From Luscinia megarhynchos (taxonomy: Eukaryota > Chordata > Aves > Passeriformes > Turdidae), in NCBI GenBank assembly GCA_034336665.1, contig JAPFBE010000003.1, positions 15,044,360 to 15,108,359 of the forward strand: DNA of 64,000 nucleotides. The letters are read 5' to 3'. A program made the position numbers and the translations under genes. Position 1 is the first letter of the stretch. Each line of letters starts with the position of its first letter. Positions 48,906 through 59,264 of the stretch are shown here, piece by piece. Below the pieces are notes generated by a model. That model saw only the letters and a list, made by a program, of their open reading frames with translations. It did no database searches and had not been told where the DNA came from.

Positions 48906-51900
48906 GTGAGTCGCCCTTCCCTTGGCCGGGCCCGCGGCGGCGCGGCCGGAGCCGGGTGCGGTGGCGCAGGCAGGCCCGGGCCCCTCACGTGGGCGCCGCC
49001 GGAGCCCGGAGCCCGGAGCCGCGGGCGGCGCGGCCCTGCCCTGCCCTGCCTTCCCTGCGGCAGCCGGCGGCGCCGGGCCCGCTCCGCCTGCGGCGCGCGG
49101 CGAGGCCGCCGGGCCCGGGCGGCCGCGGGGCCCTGCCCGGCGCTCGCCTGTCAGCAGCGGCCCTGCCCGGCAGGCGCCGGCCCCGCGCCCGGCGGGCAGC
49201 GCTGCTGCCGCTCCCCTTGTCTTACCCGGAGAGCAAGCGCGGAAACCGTGAGGGAAAGGGAGCAGCGGATTGTAACAGCGGGGCAAGTATGAGCTGCTCT
49301 TATGCTCCTCGTGAAGAGCATCTAATCCTGTTGCCACGTGTGCGCCTTTTAAAAAGGGCAGCTTCACTTGGAGCATAAGCTTCCTCTTGAGTATTTCAGG
49401 GATTTCAGCACCACAGTAACAGAAGTTATTCATCTGCTCTTGATGATTACGTGCATCAGGCTATACCACCGGGTTTTTTTTGAGGTATTTGGTAACAGGG
49501 ATCACAGAAACTGAAAATGGCCATCTTGTGAAAATCATTTTTGAAGGCTGTGATTCCAGAGCAACCAGGACATCTTAGACAGTGGAGATTCTAATGTTTA
49601 ATTACTATGTTACTACTCAGCTGAAAATTTAGACTTAAAAGTAAGCAAAAAATCTAGATCTGGATAGGATAGTTAAAACAGCCGTATAGAGTACAAGCAT
49701 AAAAGTCTTCATAAATCTGATTTTTTTCACTCATTGTATATAGAGGCAGTAACACACGCTTTTTACTTCACCCACTTTTAATTTAGGCAAAGGAGGTAAA
49801 AACAGGCGACGAGGTAAGAACGAGAATGAATCAGAAAAGAGAGAACTGGTGTTCAAAGAAGATGGGCAAGGTAAGTTTTTAACTATAGTATGGCAATGTC
49901 ATTGTTTTCAGTCACATACTGTAGGTGACAGAATAGAGAGGTGTTCTTATTGGGGTTGTATTTTGAATTCCAAATGACATAGTGAGTGTAAGAGAAAGAC
50001 AGTAGGAGAAGGGAAATTTTCAATAGCTTCACCACTTAAGAATGAAGTTTCCTCTGTTCTTGACTGTAGTGCAATGCTCTGTGTAAAAGAGTGAGCAAAC
50101 ATTCTCTAGAAACCTCTTGATAGCTTTGTGAGAGTCTGTGAGCAGCTGGGTTAGCAGATGTGGTTGAGTTTTGCCAGTTATTGTCCCTGGGATGCACAGT
50201 CCCACTTTGTGTTTTATATGGATTCCAGCATCTCTTTGGATCCTTCACTGAGCTCCCCAAAGTCACTGATGTGGCAGAGCAGCTCATCTCACTGTTCTGT
50301 CCCCTGGTGGTTTGGTTCAGTTGGCTCCTGGGCTGGAAGTCTAGCAGTTATTGAAACAGGTGGGATGCTGTCAGGGGAACTAAAGCACAAGAGAGTTCAG
50401 CCAAGGAATGACTGGGATTCCCATCTGCCCTGCCTTTGGTGACAGTGAGCTCACCTCCCTTTCAGCTCGCCCTGTCTTGTGTGTCACACACTGGTGGTTG
50501 CTTACATAATGCAAGTGCTTTCCTAAAAACCAATGAATCAGTTGGTTTGTTAGAAATATGGGAAAGGTACGGATTTAAATCACTGTAGAAGTGCCACTGA
50601 AGAAATTTATGGTAATTTTGTGTTGGTTGTAAGTAGAAAAGGAGTTTATGTACATCTGAAACTTAAGAGCCTTTACATCTCCCAAGCAAAATCTATTTAG
50701 TGAAACATTATTTTCAGTTATGAACAGTCTCGTAGTTCACTGAACTATGTAACTGGTGTGAAGTTTTCCAGTATGGGATTTTTGCAGTGTGGTGAGGGAG
50801 AAGATGAAATACAAGGTGAGGAGATTGAGGGTAGGCGTTGGAGAGGTGCTTCATAGACCTCAGCTGATGGCTGCTGGTTGCCTTCCGGGCAGTGTCTGAT
50901 AACACCAGGTTATGTCCTTTCAAGGACAGTGGGGTGTTGTCCGCAGAGCCTCTGCAAGAGGAATTCTCAGTCTCAGTGGGTGGTTATACAGGGTGTGCAG
51001 CTTTCTCCTGCCTCAGTGACAGCACTGACATGTCCTTTAGGACAGGTGCTGTGATGTTGTCATAAACTTTCAGAGTCTGAGTGTGACTCAGTAGCTCTGA
51101 GATTTTCTATAGCAAGCATTTCAGGGGGAGCAAAAGGGTGGATGCAACCAAGAAGGAGCAGTACTTGAAAATGTTAACGTCAACAGTGATACAAAACTGT
51201 GATACATTCAGCTGTCTCTGTGGGTGCTTGAAGCTAGTCTCAGCAGTTCATGTTTGATAAAATGTTACAGCAAATTTGGGTTACAGTGGGAAAGTTACTG
51301 GATGTGTTTTGAAGTTGGCTTTGTTTAGAAGTTTTGCTCTCTGGCACTTTGTGACACGGCTTAGCAGTGGATTTAACTGTGCTGGGTTAATGGTTGTACT
51401 TGTTGATACTAAAGATCTTTTCCAGCCTAAATGATTCTGTGTTTCTGTATGTTACCATCTCTTTCAGAATATGCCCAGGTGATCAAGATGTTAGGCAATG
51501 GAAGACTGGAGGCATTATGTTTTGATGGTGTGAAGAGGTTATGTCATATTAGAGGGAAGCTAAGAAAAAAGGTAATCCTGAAGCATTGCAATAGGAAACA
51601 GTGATGTTATGCATGATATGTAATTGTAAAAATTTACATATGTAGCTTATTACAAAAATTAATATTTCTACTTTACTAAATACCTTAAACTACCTTTTTT
51701 GATAGTAAACTAGTCTGTCCTTCTGTTTCCATTGCTGGCACAAGAACAGACAGTCTTTGGCTCTTGGGTGAAGCTCACAGGCTGCCTTTCAATGTGTTCA
51801 TTTCAGAAGAAGGACAGCTGGTTATGAAATACAAGCTTTTCATATTCTAGAAAATTATATGTATATAAAATAATAAAATTCTCCCTAATTGCAGATGGGG

Positions 51901-54900
51901 AACTTGGTGACTATTTAGAAAATACACCTCCAATGCCATTGTTTCATTGTCCACTTCATCAGTTCCCAAAATATTTCTGTTGAAAGCTAATCTGCAAAGA
52001 TTTTTACCTTCAGGGATGTCAGGTGTGAGTGTTTGCATTCTTAACTTTGCCATCCTCAGATGGTGTCCCCTCTGGCCCTTGTCAGGTGTGTCCTGTCCTG
52101 TCCTCTGCTGGTGTGTGGTAAGGAGGAGGTTCCTCAGTCTGTTTCCTATGAAAACAGACCTTCATTCAAAACAGTCTTCATTCTGGATTGTTCAATTTTT
52201 TGTACAGCAGTGAATGCACATGTCTTGGGATCAGTGTAACCAGTGCTATAGCTGCTTGCAAGAAACTGTTGAAGAATTTGCATAAATAAACACTAAGTGC
52301 TGCAGAATTAATTTATTGCTACAAAAAGCACCACTTATATATTCCTTATGTTTAAAAGAAAGGAAATTACAACTGAAATGAGTTCGATCTCCAAAAAAAC
52401 CCACCAAGTGAATGTGGCATAGAACCCACATAGAACGACCCTCTGCATTTAAAAGCATATTCTGTTCTGTAGATTTCTGGTTAATATAGTTTATGGAAAC
52501 AACTCCATTCATTTTCTTGGGCTCTTCACTGTTCTTGTCCATCACCCCCTTCATCAGGTTTTTCTTTAATTTTTGCCCTTGAGGAGCTCAGTTCATGACT
52601 GGTGCCTTGATGCATTCTTTCTGTTTTCTCAGATGTCAAGGCTTAATAACCACTTGTTGGCTAGAAGCTCTTCAAAGAAGTTTGATTACCCTGTAATAGC
52701 TCCCTAACATGTAAAAATAATGTAACTATGAGTCTTTATGTACTTGGATTTGCTGTTAAAAGATTAAATTGGATATTTCTGGCATACTGGTTAGAAAATG
52801 AAGGTGGTGGCTGTAGTAAAATGTTTTATGTCTCCTGTAAATATAAATATGCTGTTCGGTTGATAAATATGCTGTATATCACAAGTTGAATTTCTGTAAC
52901 ACATGTTTTCTCCTTCAGGTCTGGATAAATACATCTGATATTATATTGATTGGCTTAAGAGACTACCAGGTAAAAATTCAGTATAATATGCCACTCTAAG
53001 GAGTATCTTACAAGTAGCTTTATTTACTGTTAAATTACACCAGATATTGTGAGGAAATTCCTGTCTAACTTTGTGTTTGTATTTAGTTGTGCTAAATCAT
53101 CATTTTTAGTTTCCTTGTACTACAGGAAGATTGTAATGAGTAGACAAATTCTGGTTTGACTTGTTCTTCTAAATGGCACCCTGAGACTTTATGAGTGGAG
53201 GTGCTTATTGTCATCAAGCTTGACCTTTTTTTTCCAGATGCAGCTGTTTGGTGCTTGCATCCTATGGTCAAAAGGGAGACTGAGTCAAGTACCAAACATT
53301 CTGTTGTGATAATTAGAATTTTTGGTCATCAGAATTTACTTTGAGAGGCAAATTAATCAGTAATTAGTTTGTACTTAAAAATTACTTACAAAAAATTGAG
53401 TGGCATAACTTTATGTAATATAAACAGTAATGGGAAACAGTTGTCAAGTTTTCATTAGGTGAATGCCTTTCATGAATGTTAGTGTTATCATCAGTTGTTG
53501 AAGATAGATTCTGCTTCTGAAACGTGCATTAGGTTTATAAACCATTTAAGATACTGTCATTAATTGTATATATTAAAGTACTTAAAACTAGGAGTTTTTC
53601 GGTTTTGACTTCTCCAAGGGAAACATAGGTTGGATATTAGGAAAAAGTTTTTTACAGGAAGAATGATAAAGTACTGGACTTGACTTTCCTGCCCAGGAAT
53701 GTGATGGAGTCACCATCCCTGATGTGTTTAAAAAAAGATTGGGTGTGGCACTGAGTGCCATGGTCTAGTTGAGATGTTAGGGCATGGGTTGGCCTTGATG
53801 GTCTTAAAGGTCTCTTTCAGAGTAGTGATTCTGTGATTCCTTGTTGACCATCAAACACCTCACTCTGTATTGTCTGAAGAAAGGTTAATTTCAAAGGCAT
53901 GAAACTGAACTTGTCAAGTTGTCGATTTCTCAACATTTCTCATTTGTCTCAAATTCTCTTTTGTCTTGTTGCCCAGGGAAGTTGTGGATGCCCCATCCCT
54001 GGCAGTGTTCTATGCCAGATTGAGCGCTCTGGTCTAGTGGAAGGTGTCCCTGCCTATGGCAGGGGGGTTGGAAGTAGATGATCTTTAAGGTCCCTTCCAC
54101 TCCAAACCATTCTATGAATCTGTAAATTAGTTGTAATTTGAGATAATGAAGTTATCAGTCAGCAGAAATGAAAGTACTCCAATGTGTTTACTTCACATTT
54201 AAAGGAACTGGAGGGGAAGGAAGAACAAGATGTTCTTCTATAACTATTATAGGTGTTAATCCACTGTAAATAATATAGGTGTTGTAAATAATGCAGTCTA
54301 CTGAGGTTAATAGTTTCGTTTTTTCCTTCATAGATGACTAATGAATTCTAATTCTTATTTAGGATAACAAGGCTGATGTTATTCTAAAATACAACGCAGA
54401 TGAAGCCAGAAGCCTGAAAGCATATGGGGAGCTTCCAGAACATGGTAAGAATCTTTCCCCTTCAAATTGCATGTTGGACAAGAATACTCAGTCTGTCTTG
54501 GCACAATGTGAGTGCACTCCTTAACTTCTCTAAATTCCTTCATAGCTAAAATCAACGAAACAGACACATTTGGTCCTGGAGATGATGATGAAATCCAGTT
54601 TGATGATATTGGAGATGATGATGAAGATATTGATGATGTAAGTAGTAAATGTGTATTTTTATCATATGCTTGAAGCACTCATTTTTGGCAATAAGCTGTT
54701 GTTGTTAGTTCTACAGCAAAGAATACTTGGGTATTCAGGATAGCTTTGCTCCTCAGGGACTTCTCAGGAAGTAGTGTGGTGCATGCATGTGCCAGCTTTC
54801 TGTCCTGTCTCCTGTCCTGTCATTCCTGAGCTGGCCCCTAAACACGTGGTATACTTGGTGTCATGCTGCTGAAACACACATGGAGGGCAGTCTGAAGGTG

Positions 54901-56249
54901 CCTAAGAGAATATCAGTCATTTGTCCACCCCCAATTCCTCTGTAGGTTTAACAGCCTCACTGTCCTACCAGAACTGCAGAAATCATTGAGAGATTTGTTT
55001 TTTAAAAAACAGAGGTTTTAGTTCTTCATTTTTGTTTACATAAAAACTACTAAAAGCTGGATTTTAGTTTTTCTAAAGTTAACATAATCTTGACTGTCAC
55101 AGTCACTTGTGTTACTGCTTACCACTAAACTTCAGTAGCTGATCTGAAAGTATAGTAGTAAAATTGTTACAACTCAAATTTGATAATAAATTGCAGAAGT
55201 AGGATCTGCTGTGCAATGTTTTCTAAGTTGATGCACTTTAATTTACAGCTGAGAGATGAATGTGTGCAGGGTCAGCTGGCTGAGAAGATAAGTAGTAACT
55301 TACTGAGCCAGTGAGTTAACTTAATTGGATAGACTGTTCTAAGAATACTATTATGCTTTAATTCTTTTAGTCCTCTCTCTGAGTTGATAATGTGACTAAT
55401 TCTTTTAAAATGCTTACATTGTTCTGACTTTTTTGAGGTTCTCAATATATGATTCATTAGATCAAGTATTTTAAAAATATCAAAATGCTGAGGAAATTTT
55501 CTTCAGACTTTTGAAAATTTCACTTTGGGCTGTCAGGATTCAGGTTACTGAAAATTTAGCTCATTGGAGCCAGAAAAACTAGTACTGCATGCTTTTAATA
55601 ATGAAGCTATTGTAAGACATCAAAGAGGTAAGTAGCTGTAGGACAAATTTGCAAACTAATGGATCTGTGTGTGGGGTTAAGTGAGCAGCTATGATTGTTT
55701 TTAAGCTTTTGTCAGCTCTTCAATAAAATATTAATATCATGCTTTAAGAAAGTAAAAGATGTGAAGAAAAGATGTGAGTAGCCTCTCTGAGGATCACCAT
55801 CATATGTCTGGAATGAAGTGCAGCTTCCAAGGTCCTTGTTAATAGGAGGAGCTCAGTGGAGCCTTTGCTTTGTTTTTTATGTCAGAAGAATGATTTAAAA
55901 GTCACTACTTAGGGAAGTGATTCTCAAATTTGGTTTTATTTTCATTTTTGAGAATCATGGGCTAATTTATGGATATTCTAGTGATGTATAATTGTATTGT
56001 AGATACTGTGGTTATACAGAATTGCTCACCTGCACTACCCTAGTATTGTCACAGAGCTGATGGGGACAAAAACAGGGAGGAATTGTTCATGTGTTAACAA
56101 AACAGGGTATGAGCTGAGGTGAAACCAGGACTGTGCTAATTCGGGAAGTCTCCTGTTGAACTTTACAAGTAACTATAAAAAAGAGTTGCTTGATGGAAAA
56201 TACCCTTGGATGAAATACATGGTGTGGTGTTTTTGCTTTTCAGATCTAA
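48890..56249 (+). CDS. EIF1AX: EIF1AX, translation initiation factor eIF1A (complete)
   Basis: Seven exons join to 435 nt, 144 residues plus TAA: 48890-48905, 49787-49870, 51468-51571, 52919-52969, 54363-54444, 54546-54637, 56244-56249. All introns are GT-AG and frame is kept throughout. eIF1A binds the A-site region of the 40S subunit and, with eIF1, promotes scanning and start-codon selection in the 43S/48S complex. The protein has a basic N-terminal tail ([15 protein letters not shown]), an OB-fold core (about 22-94), a helical segment, and a very acidic C-terminal tail ending DDDEDIDDI. It matches recalled human eIF1A except Leu50 (Met in human EIF1AX) and Ile79 (Val in human). The ATG has G at -3. 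It is multi-exonic, so not a retrocopy. Human EIF1AX also lies just downstream of RPS6KA3 in the same orientation. Confidence 0.98.
48986..48991. promoter_or_regulatory. E-box CACGTG in EIF1AX intron 1
   Basis: Canonical MYC/MAX- or USF-type E-box in context CCTCACGTGGGC, within the island and 96 bp after the start codon. Function inferred from the motif only. Confidence 0.4.
49335..49340. promoter_or_regulatory. Second E-box CACGTG in EIF1AX intron 1
   Basis: Second CACGTG, in context TGCCACGTGTGC, at the downstream edge of the island. Function inferred from the motif only. Confidence 0.35.
49787..49870 (+). CDS. EIF1AX: EIF1AX exon 2 (residues 6-33)
   Basis: 84 nt, acceptor TTTAATTTAG, donor GTAAGT. 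It encodes the basic tail ([15 protein letters not shown]) and the start of the OB fold. The Glu34 codon is split G|AA. Confidence 0.98.
49871..51467 (+). other. EIF1AX intron 2
   Basis: 1597 bp, GT-AG. A CR1 3' end lies at 51342-51450, just before the acceptor. The stretch 50050-50450 is less AT-rich but has no product I recognise. Confidence 0.8.
51342..51450 (+). mobile_element. CR1 LINE 3' end next to the EIF1AX exon 3 acceptor
   Basis: About 110 bp with the CR1 terminal landmarks TTAGCAGTGGATTTAACTG, GTGCTGGGTTAATGG, AAAGATCTTTTCCAGCC and a final AAATGATTCTGTGTTTCTG. It ends 17 bp before exon 3. Confidence 0.9.
51468..51571 (+). CDS. EIF1AX: EIF1AX exon 3 (residues 34-68)
   Basis: 104 nt, acceptor ATCTCTTTCAG, donor GTAATC. 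It encodes most of the OB fold ([20 protein letters not shown] and following). Residue 50 is Leu, the state of human EIF1AY rather than EIF1AX. Confidence 0.98.
51572..52918 (+). other. EIF1AX intron 3
   Basis: 1347 bp, GT-AG, AT-rich. No repeat or RNA gene recognised. Confidence 0.8.
52919..52969 (+). CDS. EIF1AX: EIF1AX exon 4 (residues 69-85)
   Basis: 51 nt, phase 0, acceptor CTCCTTCAG, donor GTAAAA. It encodes [17 protein letters not shown]; Ile79 is Val in recalled human protein. Confidence 0.97.
53618..53840 (+). mobile_element. CR1 LINE 3' fragment (first of a pair)
   Basis: About 220 bp: AGGTTGGATATTAGGAAAAA, GGAGTCACCATCCCTGATG, a TGTGGCACTGAGTGCCATGG block, GGTCTTAAAGGTC and the terminal GTGATTCTGTGATTCC. 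Confidence 0.93.
53970..54122 (+). mobile_element. CR1 LINE 3' fragment (second of a pair)
   Basis: About 150 bp: GCCCAGGGAAGTTGTGGATG, CTGGTCTAGTGGAAGGTGTC, a GATGATCTTTAAGGTCCCTT block and the terminal CATTCTATGAATCTG. It belongs to a different CR1 subtype from the first copy, judged by its distinct block order and end. Confidence 0.93.
54363..54444 (+). CDS. EIF1AX: EIF1AX exon 5 (residues 86-112)
   Basis: 82 nt, acceptor CTTATTTAG, donor GTAAGA. It encodes the helical segment [20 protein letters not shown] and ends inside the Ala113 codon (G|CT). The next intron (54445-54545) is only 101 bp. Confidence 0.98.
54546..54637 (+). CDS. EIF1AX: EIF1AX exon 6 (residues 113-143), acidic tail
   Basis: 92 nt, acceptor CCTTCATAG, donor GTAAGT. 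It encodes [20 protein letters not shown] and the final acidic run. It starts in the middle of Ala113, the codon whose splice junction is recurrently mutated in human thyroid cancer. Confidence 0.98.
54638..56243 (+). other. EIF1AX intron 6
   Basis: 1606 bp, GT-AG. No CR1 or other repeat recognised. Confidence 0.8.
56244..56249 (+). CDS. EIF1AX: EIF1AX terminal coding exon 7 (Ile144 and TAA)
   Basis: Only ATC TAA is coding, after the acceptor GCTTTTCAG. It gives the conserved C-terminal ...DDI and completes the 144-residue length. The rest of the exon is 3' UTR. Confidence 0.94.
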   Translation: M

Positions 56250-56645
56250 TTTGGAACAGAGGTTTACATTCCAGCTCTTTTCCTCCAAGGATTGTTCTAC
56301 ATTGATACTTCGATTATTTCTTGGGTGAAGTCCCTTACTTTTAAGAAGACTGAAAATTCTCGGTAAAGAGTGTAGTTTGTTACATCAAAAGGATTTATTT
56401 TCAATGTTTGTTTTAAAGTATTTATATTTCTTTAGAAATGGATAACGATGGATTATCACAAAGGTTCAATGACATGCCACAAATATTTTGTCTCTTCACC
56501 AATTAGAGCTTTTATCTCTGGATGTAAGTGAGATACAGTGACATGGGCTGTAAAAGACTGCATTTTCCCCTCTTCTGCTTTCATCACTACAATTCCAGTT
56601 AAACTTGTATTTTGAAATAAAAATTGTTTACCCTGTAATTATCAT
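56250..56645 (+). other. EIF1AX: EIF1AX 3' UTR (minimal, proximal form)
   Basis: Non-coding sequence from the TAA to shortly after the first AATAAA (56616-56621). Mammalian EIF1AX has a longer 3' UTR, so distal signals at 57311-57320 or 60049-60054 may also be used. Confidence 0.55.
56616..56621 (+). terminator. Polyadenylation signal AATAAA (EIF1AX, proximal)
   Basis: Canonical hexamer 367 nt after the stop, in TTTGAAATAAAAATTG. Use inferred. Confidence 0.5.
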
Positions 56646-59242
56646 GGATTTTGATTAAAGGCAAATAACCCAGTTCAGATTAGTATCAAATCATACTATG
56701 CAGTGTCTGTCCTTATACCCCTTGCCTTGATGTTAACTTTAAAAAAGATTTTGATAATATAAGAGGAAGGCAGAAATCTGCATTTAAACTCTCAATGCAT
56801 GATCAATCTGCTTTTCACATCTAGTGGCATGCTGCTATTTTTATACTGATTTTGATAATTAAAAACACTCATTATTTCAAAGATGTAAATTTTCCATGGT
56901 GGAGGGAGTGGTGGGAGAGGAGTAAAGATGAAAAGTGAGCAGCATCTCAAATTTGCAATTTTTTGGAAACTGCGGCTGGTGCAGTGGCCGAGCTGCAGCT
57001 GCAGACAATGAACACTGGGTGGCACTGGACTGAACAGGGAGACACAAGTGCAAAGCCTCCACAGTTGGGTTTGTACTGAAAAATGCATAAAGTAGATTTT
57101 CCCCAAAGTAAATGCTTAACATTCTTGATATGTTAAACATGTAGAATATTTTTTACATTATATAAAAGGTTATGTTGAGAGTAGAGTTTTATTTTAATCT
57201 GAAATTCCATACATTGTAAGGTGCAACATAAAAGCTTATGTGAACTTTGAGTAACAATATAAATAAGAAAATAAGTTTGTGTCAAAAGTAGGAAGAATCT
57301 TTTCATCCAGAATAAATAAATGAAACAGACTACTGGAAAGATTCTTGTCCACCTTCAGACTGAAGGAGCCAGTTGAGAAACTGAATAAAGACTAACATCA
57401 TCATGCAAATATTATTTTGTGGTAGCCTTAGTGTCTTTGTCTTTAATAATGTATTTAACAACTCTGAAAGCAGGTTAATGGAAAAAGTCCTTTTGTGCCA
57501 TAAAGATCTGATTCTTAACACTTGTATTCCTTATACAGTCTTTTTGGTATGATGTAAAGTGACTACCCCAGTAGATAAAAACAAAATGGCTTTAAATACG
57601 GAGTGGCCTCTTTGCTTTACATGTTTTTTTAAGGAGATTTAAACATCCAGATCTTTTGTAAAAATGTCTTTTCTTTTTCTTTCATTATAATGTCTATTTC
57701 CCTTACCTATGGATCAACTGCCCTGCTGTAGGAATAACATTCTCTTAGTATTAAGTAATTTTGCCAAATATTTCATGGATTTTAACTGTTTGTTGTAAAA
57801 GCTTGGTAAATATTGAGAGAAATACTCTACCAGTACAGCATTCTTACTCAACTGATCTTAAATGCATCAATTTACTGTCTTTGTATAATTGTAAGGTTCA
57901 ATTGTGAAGGAACATAAATGGTGTAATGTTTCAGAATAAGGTTTATAAACCACTCCTAAGCTCATTAGTTTCCTCACTGTATTCAGCAGGCTATAAGCAG
58001 CTCTGAAAATGGTTAAAAGCTCTCAAAGTTCTTGAGATCCAAGTGCAGAAGATGTCTGTCCTTTCAGTTGTACTAGCAGGAAGGTTAGTGATTCAATTGC
58101 AGGGAATGTGTACTGAAGATTCAGATATTATGGGAACTGTACTTGCCAGAACTGATATTCTATATGTGAAATTTAAATGCATGGTCAGTGGTACAGGGAA
58201 ACACGTACACACTGCTGCTGTAGGGAGCCTGCAGTTCTCAGTATAACAGACTTCAGCTGTGGGTCAAAGATGAAACTCTTTCTGTCAGACTCTGTTGTGG
58301 TTTGCCCTGATGTTCCTTCCAGGCTTCATGTCTGGCTTCCAGCTTCATATCTGGCTCAACCTAAACTTCAGATTTTAAGGAATTTTCTTAATTAATTAAT
58401 TAATTAATTTTTACTTAATTTCTTATTAGTACACCAGCTTAACACCCTTAGTTTTCTACTCATAAGCAGGACTATATTGCCTTCTTGAGTACCACCTTAT
58501 TTCTCTGTCCTCTGCTAAAGCTCACTCCACAGTCCAATCTAGACAGCTTGATATTATCCCTCTTGCCTCTTTCCTTTGGGGCTGGAAAAACAGCTTGCAC
58601 AAAAAGCTGTCTTTCCCATGTCTCCTTCAGATTACAGTGGTAGAACAGCAGCTGCCAGCTAGAGCATTGCAAGTTTGCTGACTCTAAAGCTATGAAAGAT
58701 GCTCCATCTGCGAAATTATTTCCTAGATAAATTTTTAATTATTCTTGTGTAACTGTGAGAATTGCTGCTGGCTGTTTCCTTAGAGTGCAAAATTGAAAGC
58801 AGGAATACAAAAATTAATCTCTCACAGCTAAAATACAAACTTTGTGTTCTCTGTTTCCCACTTCAAGGTTTCTTCTGTGATTAGCATTTTGAAAAATTAT
58901 TTTTGTCCATTGTTCCAAATCTTGTCTCTTCACCTTACAATAGGGGCAACTGTGCATTTGCTTGGACAGCCCTAATGTTTTTCCTCCCTAACCCTTAGAT
59001 ACGGTCCAGACACAGCAACTGAAGAAAAGTGTATGAGAAACCACCTCTTGTTCCTTTCTCAAGAGGAGGAGCTGGTAACCCATGACTGCTGAGCTCTGTG
59101 CCATTTATTTGTTATATACTGCTGATAGGTTGTGTCATGGCTGTGCTCTGCATGTGCCAGCATGCACGTCTGAGGTACTGTGTGCTAGTGCCATACAGAT
59201 ATGGGATACATGCCATAAATCTCATATATGGTACCATGTTAT

Positions 59243-59264
59243 ACACACACACACACACACACAC
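59243..59264. repeat. (AC)11 microsatellite
   Basis: Twenty-two consecutive bases of alternating A and C. Confidence 0.95.

Larger units (their letters stand above)
48341..49260 (+). promoter_or_regulatory. EIF1AX: CpG-rich island and promoter region of EIF1AX
   Basis: About 0.9 kb of very GC- and CpG-rich DNA in an otherwise AT-rich window, spanning the EIF1AX start codon and the 5' part of intron 1. No TATA box is visible upstream of the ATG, as is usual for housekeeping genes. Many GC boxes (GGCGGGGCC) lie upstream in a tandem array. The transcription start is not identified. Confidence 0.85.
48906..49786 (+). other. EIF1AX intron 1
   Basis: 881 bp, GT-AG; the first 350 bp are part of the CpG-rich island. 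It carries two palindromic CACGTG E-boxes. Confidence 0.85.
52970..54362 (+). other. EIF1AX intron 4
   Basis: 1393 bp, GT-AG, holding two separate sense-strand CR1 3' ends about 130 bp apart (listed separately). Confidence 0.85.

Noticed and set aside
48410..48988. 192-codon minus-strand frame in the island
   Set aside because: Same GC-rich low-complexity artefact, reading the promoter repeats in reverse.
48341..49260. CRISPR, operon, phage or bacterial features
   Set aside because: Nothing prokaryotic is present; the only regular tandem structure is the promoter minisatellite, which has no spacers of unique sequence.
48237..49433. 398-codon open frame on the minus strand across the EIF1AX island
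   Set aside because: Composition is almost only Gly, Ala, Pro and Arg, in repeat-derived periodic blocks. It is open because GC-rich DNA lacks stop codons and the tandem units are multiples of 3. No domain, no splice structure.
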